NCBI GenBank assembly: GCA_944392525.1
Contig: CALXXB010000014.1
Location: 1-25,749 of the forward strand
Direction: 5' to 3'
Length of the DNA: 25,749 nucleotides
Source: an uncultured Clostridia bacterium
Lineage (GTDB): Bacteria; Bacillota_A; Clostridia; TANB77; CAG-508
The notes beneath the pieces are model-generated. The model worked only from the letters and a program-made list of their open reading frames with translations, was not told the origin of the DNA and ran no database searches. The translations under genes were made by a program, and so were the position numbers. This document shows positions 23,453 to 25,749 of this stretch, one piece after another. How positions within the stretch are numbered: position 1 is the first letter of the stretch; the number at the start of each line of letters is the position of its first letter.

Positions 23453-24328
23453 TTATTTTTCCCATCTAGCATATATCCCACAAGGTAACACTAATTTTGA
23501 ATTTTCCATAGGAATACCTATTTCTCCACATTCTTGTTTTCCTTTATACAATTTTCCGACTGTAAGATTTAATATATTTTGTAATACTGTACTTGATATT
23601 CCTGTTGTATATGAATTTATTAAGAAAAATAATGGGTCTTTTGATAATACTTTTGTACATAATTCTACTAAATCATATATATTATTTTCAAATTGCCATA
23701 CTTCTCCTTTTGTTCCTCTTCCATATGATGGTGGGTCCATAATTACAGCATCATATTTATTTCCACGTCTTATTTCTCTATTTACAAATTTTACAACATC
23801 ATCTACTATGAATCTTACTGGCTTCTTTTCTAATCCTGATGATATTACATTTTCTTTTGCCCATGTTGTCATACCTTTAGAACTATCTACATGACAAACA
23901 GAAGCTCCTGCTGATAAACAAGCAACTGTAGCCCCTCCTGTATATGCAAACAAGTTTAATACTTTTATTTCTCTTTTAGTTTTTTGTTTTTCTTCTTTTA
24001 TTTTATTAATCATCCAGTCCCAGTTTACTGCTTGTTCCGGAAATAATCCTGTATGTTTGAAGCCCATTGGTTTTATATTAAATGTTAAATTTTTATAATG
24101 TATTTGCCATGCTTTTGGCATTTTTTTATTAAACTCCCATGAACCTCCACCTGTTTTACTTCTATGATATGTAGCATTTATTTCATTCCATTTTTTAGGG
24201 AAACTTTTATCTTTCCATATTATTTGAGGATCTGGTCTTGATAAAATAACATCTCCCCATCTTTCTAGTTTTTGTCCATCTGCCATATCTAATATTTTAT
24301 ATTCTTTCCATTCATTTGCAAGTTTCAT
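23453..24328 (-). CDS. Class I SAM-dependent rRNA methyltransferase (RlmI/RlmK-like)
   Basis: This 291-aa Rossmann-fold methyltransferase has the SAM-binding motif I VLNLFAYTGGATVACLSAGA (residues ~124-142), the acidic motif CHVDSSKGM and the catalytic-type motif IMDPPSYGRG (~196-205). An N-terminal region with GFKHTGLFPEQAVNWDWM is typical of the RlmI/K group that methylates cytosine or guanine in 23S rRNA. A PUA domain is not seen. The start is set at ATG 24328 because AGGAGG lies upstream (spacing about 12) within the longer frame from 24373, whose first residues look unrelated. It is followed by an RluA-type synthase in the same operon. The exact target base is unknown. Confidence 0.9.
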   Translation of the reverse strand: MKLANEWKEYKILDMADGQKLERWGDVILSRPDPQIIWKDKSFPKKWNEINATYHRSKTGGGSWEFNKKMPKAWQIHYKNLTFNIKPMGFKHTGLFPEQAVNWDWMINKIKEEKQKTKREIKVLNLFAYTGGATVACLSAGASVCHVDSSKGMTTWAKENVISSGLEKKPVRFIVDDVVKFVNREIRRGNKYDAVIMDPPSYGRGTKGEVWQFENNIYDLVELCTKVLSKDPLFFLINSYTTGISSTVLQNILNLTVGKLYKGKQECGEIGIPMENSKLVLPCGIYARWEK

Positions 24329-24377
24329 TATTTTACTATTCCTCCTATTATTAGAACAGTAATATTTTACCATATTT

Positions 24378-24587
24378 TTAGATATTTTGCAAAATTTTCA
24401 TAAAGCTTGCTATCATTGTTATATTTAAAGCCGAAAATGTAATAAATGCTAAAAATACTGTTGTTATAAATTTATGTTTTCTTATTTTTCTAACTAATTT
24501 TCCTCTTAAGCTTGGCTTTCTTAGCACTAACTTGTCCAATCTTGTATTATACATTACTTCATACCACTTTTCTTTAACGTTTTCCAT
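24378..24587 (-). CDS. Unrecognised 69-aa protein with one TM segment
   Basis: Residues 1-40 are soluble and strongly basic (KLVLRKPSLRGKLVRKIRKH). Residues ~41-65 form one hydrophobic span (FITTVFLAFITFSALNITMI). By the positive-inside rule the basic N-terminus stays in the cytoplasm. AAGGGGG before the ATG supports translation. It lies 49 bases upstream of the methyltransferase on the same strand, so it may lead that operon. Codon use is AT-rich like its neighbours, and no function can be proposed. Confidence 0.7.
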   Translation of the reverse strand: MENVKEKWYEVMYNTRLDKLVLRKPSLRGKLVRKIRKHKFITTVFLAFITFSALNITMIASFMKILQNI

Positions 24588-24715
24588 AATATCCCCCTTA
24601 TAAACATTCTTTATATATGTATATTCACAAGATTCTTATTTATTCATTGCTTTTTGATAAATCGTTCGCAAATTTCTATTATAATCCTTATAAAACCTTT
24701 ATAAAGCTCCTCAAA

Positions 24716-24744
24716 TTGATTTTTTCGCCATTTTGTGGTATAAT
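24716..24744 (+). promoter_or_regulatory. Extended -10 sigma-A promoter of the 78-aa gene
   Basis: TTGATT (24716-24721), 17-base spacer, TATAAT (24739-24744), with TG one base upstream of the -10 (TTTTGTGGTATAAT). It closely matches the promoter at 20132-20160. Confidence 0.82.
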
Positions 24745-24752
24745 TAAAGTGT

Positions 24753-24771
24753 TGAAGGACATGCTCCTTCA
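24753..24771 (+). promoter_or_regulatory. 5'-end hairpin of the 78-aa gene's transcript
   Basis: TGAAGGA and TCCTTCA are perfect 7-bp arms around CATGC. They begin about two bases after the predicted transcription start (about 24751), the same placement as the hairpin at 20107-20128. Confidence 0.5.
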
Positions 24772-24816
24772 CCGGGCTCCAAAACGTAGCACAAATATAC
24801 ACAAGGAGGAATCATC

Positions 24817-25053
24817 ATGAAGAAAGCTATTGCAACGTTGGGAATTTGTATTGTTTTGGGCACTCTGTTTATTTTGGGCTATGCCATCTTCTTGAACGCT
24901 GATGGCATCACGGAAGCCTTTGTGAGCTTCCCACTTCCATATCTGTTCTGGTTCATCCTGGGCATTTTGGTTGGTGGAGTCTTTACACCGTTTGTTTACA
25001 GACGACTGAGATTTTCCAGAAGATCCAAAAAGCACTCTGAAGAGGATAGCTAG
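24817..25053 (+). CDS. Unrecognised 78-aa two-TM protein in a self-contained G+C-rich unit
   Basis: Two hydrophobic segments (residues ~5-25 and ~40-61) are followed by a basic tail (RRLRFSRRSKKHSEEDS). The layout recalls LapA/DUF1049-type small membrane proteins, but I cannot confirm that. Hand counting gives 103 G+C of 237 bases (about 43%), and codons such as CTG (four times), GGC, ATC and GCC contrast with the AT-rich codons of neighbouring genes. It has its own extended -10 promoter, 5' hairpin, AAGGAGGA ribosome-binding site and strong terminator. It sits alone between a small membrane-protein gene and uvrC. The design repeats that of the 66-aa gene at 19869-20069, although the proteins are unrelated by eye. 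Acquisition from another genome is inferred. Confidence 0.75.
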   Translation: MKKAIATLGICIVLGTLFILGYAIFLNADGITEAFVSFPLPYLFWFILGILVGGVFTPFVYRRLRFSRRSKKHSEEDS

Positions 25054-25073
25054 AATAGAGAATAAGCCCAAAA

Positions 25074-25100
25074 GGGATGACGCAGTCTTTGCGTCATCCC
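25074..25100. terminator. Strong bidirectional terminator between the 78-aa gene and uvrC
   Basis: GGGATGACGCA and TGCGTCATCCC are perfect 11-bp arms around GTCTT, preceded by AAAA and followed by GTCTTTTATTTT. It also closes uvrC, whose stop codon is at 25111. Confidence 0.9.
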
Positions 25101-25110
25101 GTCTTTTATT

Positions 25111-25749
25111 TTAGATACCTTTTATTTTTTTTGCTAAATTTTCAGTTATCCCTTTTACAGAAGTTAGCTCTTCTATACTTGCTTCTTTTATTTTCTTTAT
25201 GCTTCCAAAACGTTTTAATAATGCTTTTTTCTTTACTTCTCCTATCCCTTCTATATCATCTAATTCTGATTTCGTCATCTCTTTATCACGTAATTTTCTA
25301 TGATAAGTAATTGCTGTATCATGTACTGTATCTTGGAATTTTGTTATTAAATTCATCAAGTTTTGTGATATTTCAAGTTCTTGGCGGCTTTCATCCATCA
25401 AAGCTCTTGTTTGGTGTTTATCATTTTTTACCATACCAAATACAGGTATATCTAAATTATATTTTGCAATTGCTTTTTTAGTTGCTCTTATTTGTGTAAT
25501 ACCACCATCAGCAAATATAACATCTGGAAGTTCTCCAAATCCCCCTTTTGGATTTTCTATTGAATGTTTTAATCTTCTAGTTATTACTTCTTCCATACAT
25601 TTTGGATCATCTTGTCCATATACAGTTTTTATCCTAAATCTTCTAGATAAATTTTTCTTAATAACACCATCTATCATTACACACATACCAGCTACCATAT
25701 ATTCTCCTGATATATTAGATATATCATAAGTTTCTATTTTTCTTGGTAA
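25111..25749 (-). CDS. uvrC: Excinuclease ABC subunit C, C-terminal part (gene continues past the window)
   Basis: UvrC makes the two incisions around DNA lesions in UvrABC nucleotide excision repair. The frame is open to the window edge, giving 212 C-terminal residues that start LPRKIETYDISNISGEYMVA. This is the RNase-H-like endonuclease domain with its first catalytic Asp in YDISN. LPDVIFADGGITQIRA holds a second catalytic Asp, and a third region has DTVHDTAITYHRKLRDK. A C-terminal pair of helix-hairpin-helix motifs follows (DIEGIGEVKKKALLKRFGS and EELTSVKGITENLAKKI). The ATG at 25698 is internal, not a start. Downstream it ends at the bidirectional terminator. Confidence 0.96.
   Translation of the reverse strand, partial: LPRKIETYDISNISGEYMVAGMCVMIDGVIKKNLSRRFRIKTVYGQDDPKCMEEVITRRLKHSIENPKGGFGELPDVIFADGGITQIRATKKAIAKYNLDIPVFGMVKNDKHQTRALMDESRQELEISQNLMNLITKFQDTVHDTAITYHRKLRDKEMTKSELDDIEGIGEVKKKALLKRFGSIKKIKEASIEELTSVKGITENLAKKIKGI

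Noticed and set aside
23421..23465. Longer start for the RluA-type protein
   Set aside because: It would overlap the methyltransferase gene, and AAGGA is placed correctly for ATG 23420 only.
24329..24373. Longer start for the methyltransferase (MVKYYCSNNRRNSKI)
   Set aside because: The extra codons include the AGGAGG site and have no family resemblance.
24769..25071. 100-codon ORF on the minus strand
   Set aside because: It is antisense to the 78-aa gene, which has promoter, ribosome-binding site and terminator; the antisense frame has none and looks random.
25645..25698. Start of uvrC at the ATG 25698
   Set aside because: The frame continues upstream to the window edge with conserved UvrC sequence (RKIETYDISNISGEY), so this Met is internal.

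Overview
The window comes from an AT-rich, endospore-forming member of the Clostridia (Firmicutes). The spore genes are spoIVA and a complete gerA-gerB-gerC germinant-receptor operon. Ribosome-binding sites are of the AGGAGG type, promoters are canonical TTGACA/TATAAT, and housekeeping genes have Firmicute character (RNase J, secG next to rnr, DUF421 with DUF4363, a Lon-like AAA_32 protease). Two genes run off the edges: RNase J at the left and uvrC at the right. I see no tRNA, rRNA, CRISPR array, insertion sequence or intact prophage.

Layout. 1-2000: RNase J (minus) with a strong promoter and a leader of about 260 nt. 2005-2487: a Cu/Zn superoxide dismutase gene with an apparent one-base frameshift near its 3' end. 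2500-5940: an unrecognised 283-aa protein, then a TetR regulator and acyl-CoA synthetase operon with a candidate operator. 6050-8466: a Lon-like ATP-dependent protease. 8467-10118: a coupled DUF421/DUF4363 pair and, divergently, a small four-TM protein. 10123-12165: an operon pairing a UDPGP/UAP-type nucleotidyltransferase with a left-handed beta-helix protein that resembles the GlmU acetyltransferase domain. 12165-13736: spoIVA, behind a sigma-E-like promoter. 13737-14216: no intact gene, but decayed pieces of an ORF6N-domain gene plus four related palindromes. 14217-15353: a membrane-anchored transglutaminase-like protein. 15519-19824: the germinant-receptor operon and a small membrane ORF. 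20168-25749: rnr, secG, an RluA-type pseudouridine synthase, an RlmI/K-like methyltransferase, a small membrane protein and uvrC.

Two things stand out. First, in 13745-14174 the same short ORF6N segment occurs four times. Each copy is a DNA palindrome with a different stem, so the palindrome is kept while the encoded peptide changes (LRFHIGT, LRSQIAT, LRCKNFT, LKSQFVT). Second, two small genes (19869-20069 and 24817-25053) are about 44-45% G+C by hand count in a genome nearer 26-30%. Each is a self-contained unit: an extended -10 promoter (TTTGTGRTATAAT), a hairpin at the predicted 5' end, a strong Shine-Dalgarno, a short ORF, and a related terminator. They look like phage 'moron'-style single-gene insertions, and I recognise neither protein.

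Functional threads are RNA decay and modification (RNase J, RNase R, RluA, methyltransferase), sporulation and germination (SpoIVA, GerA-C), envelope precursors (UAP-like and beta-helix pair), fatty-acid activation under a TetR repressor, protein export (SecG) and DNA repair (UvrC).
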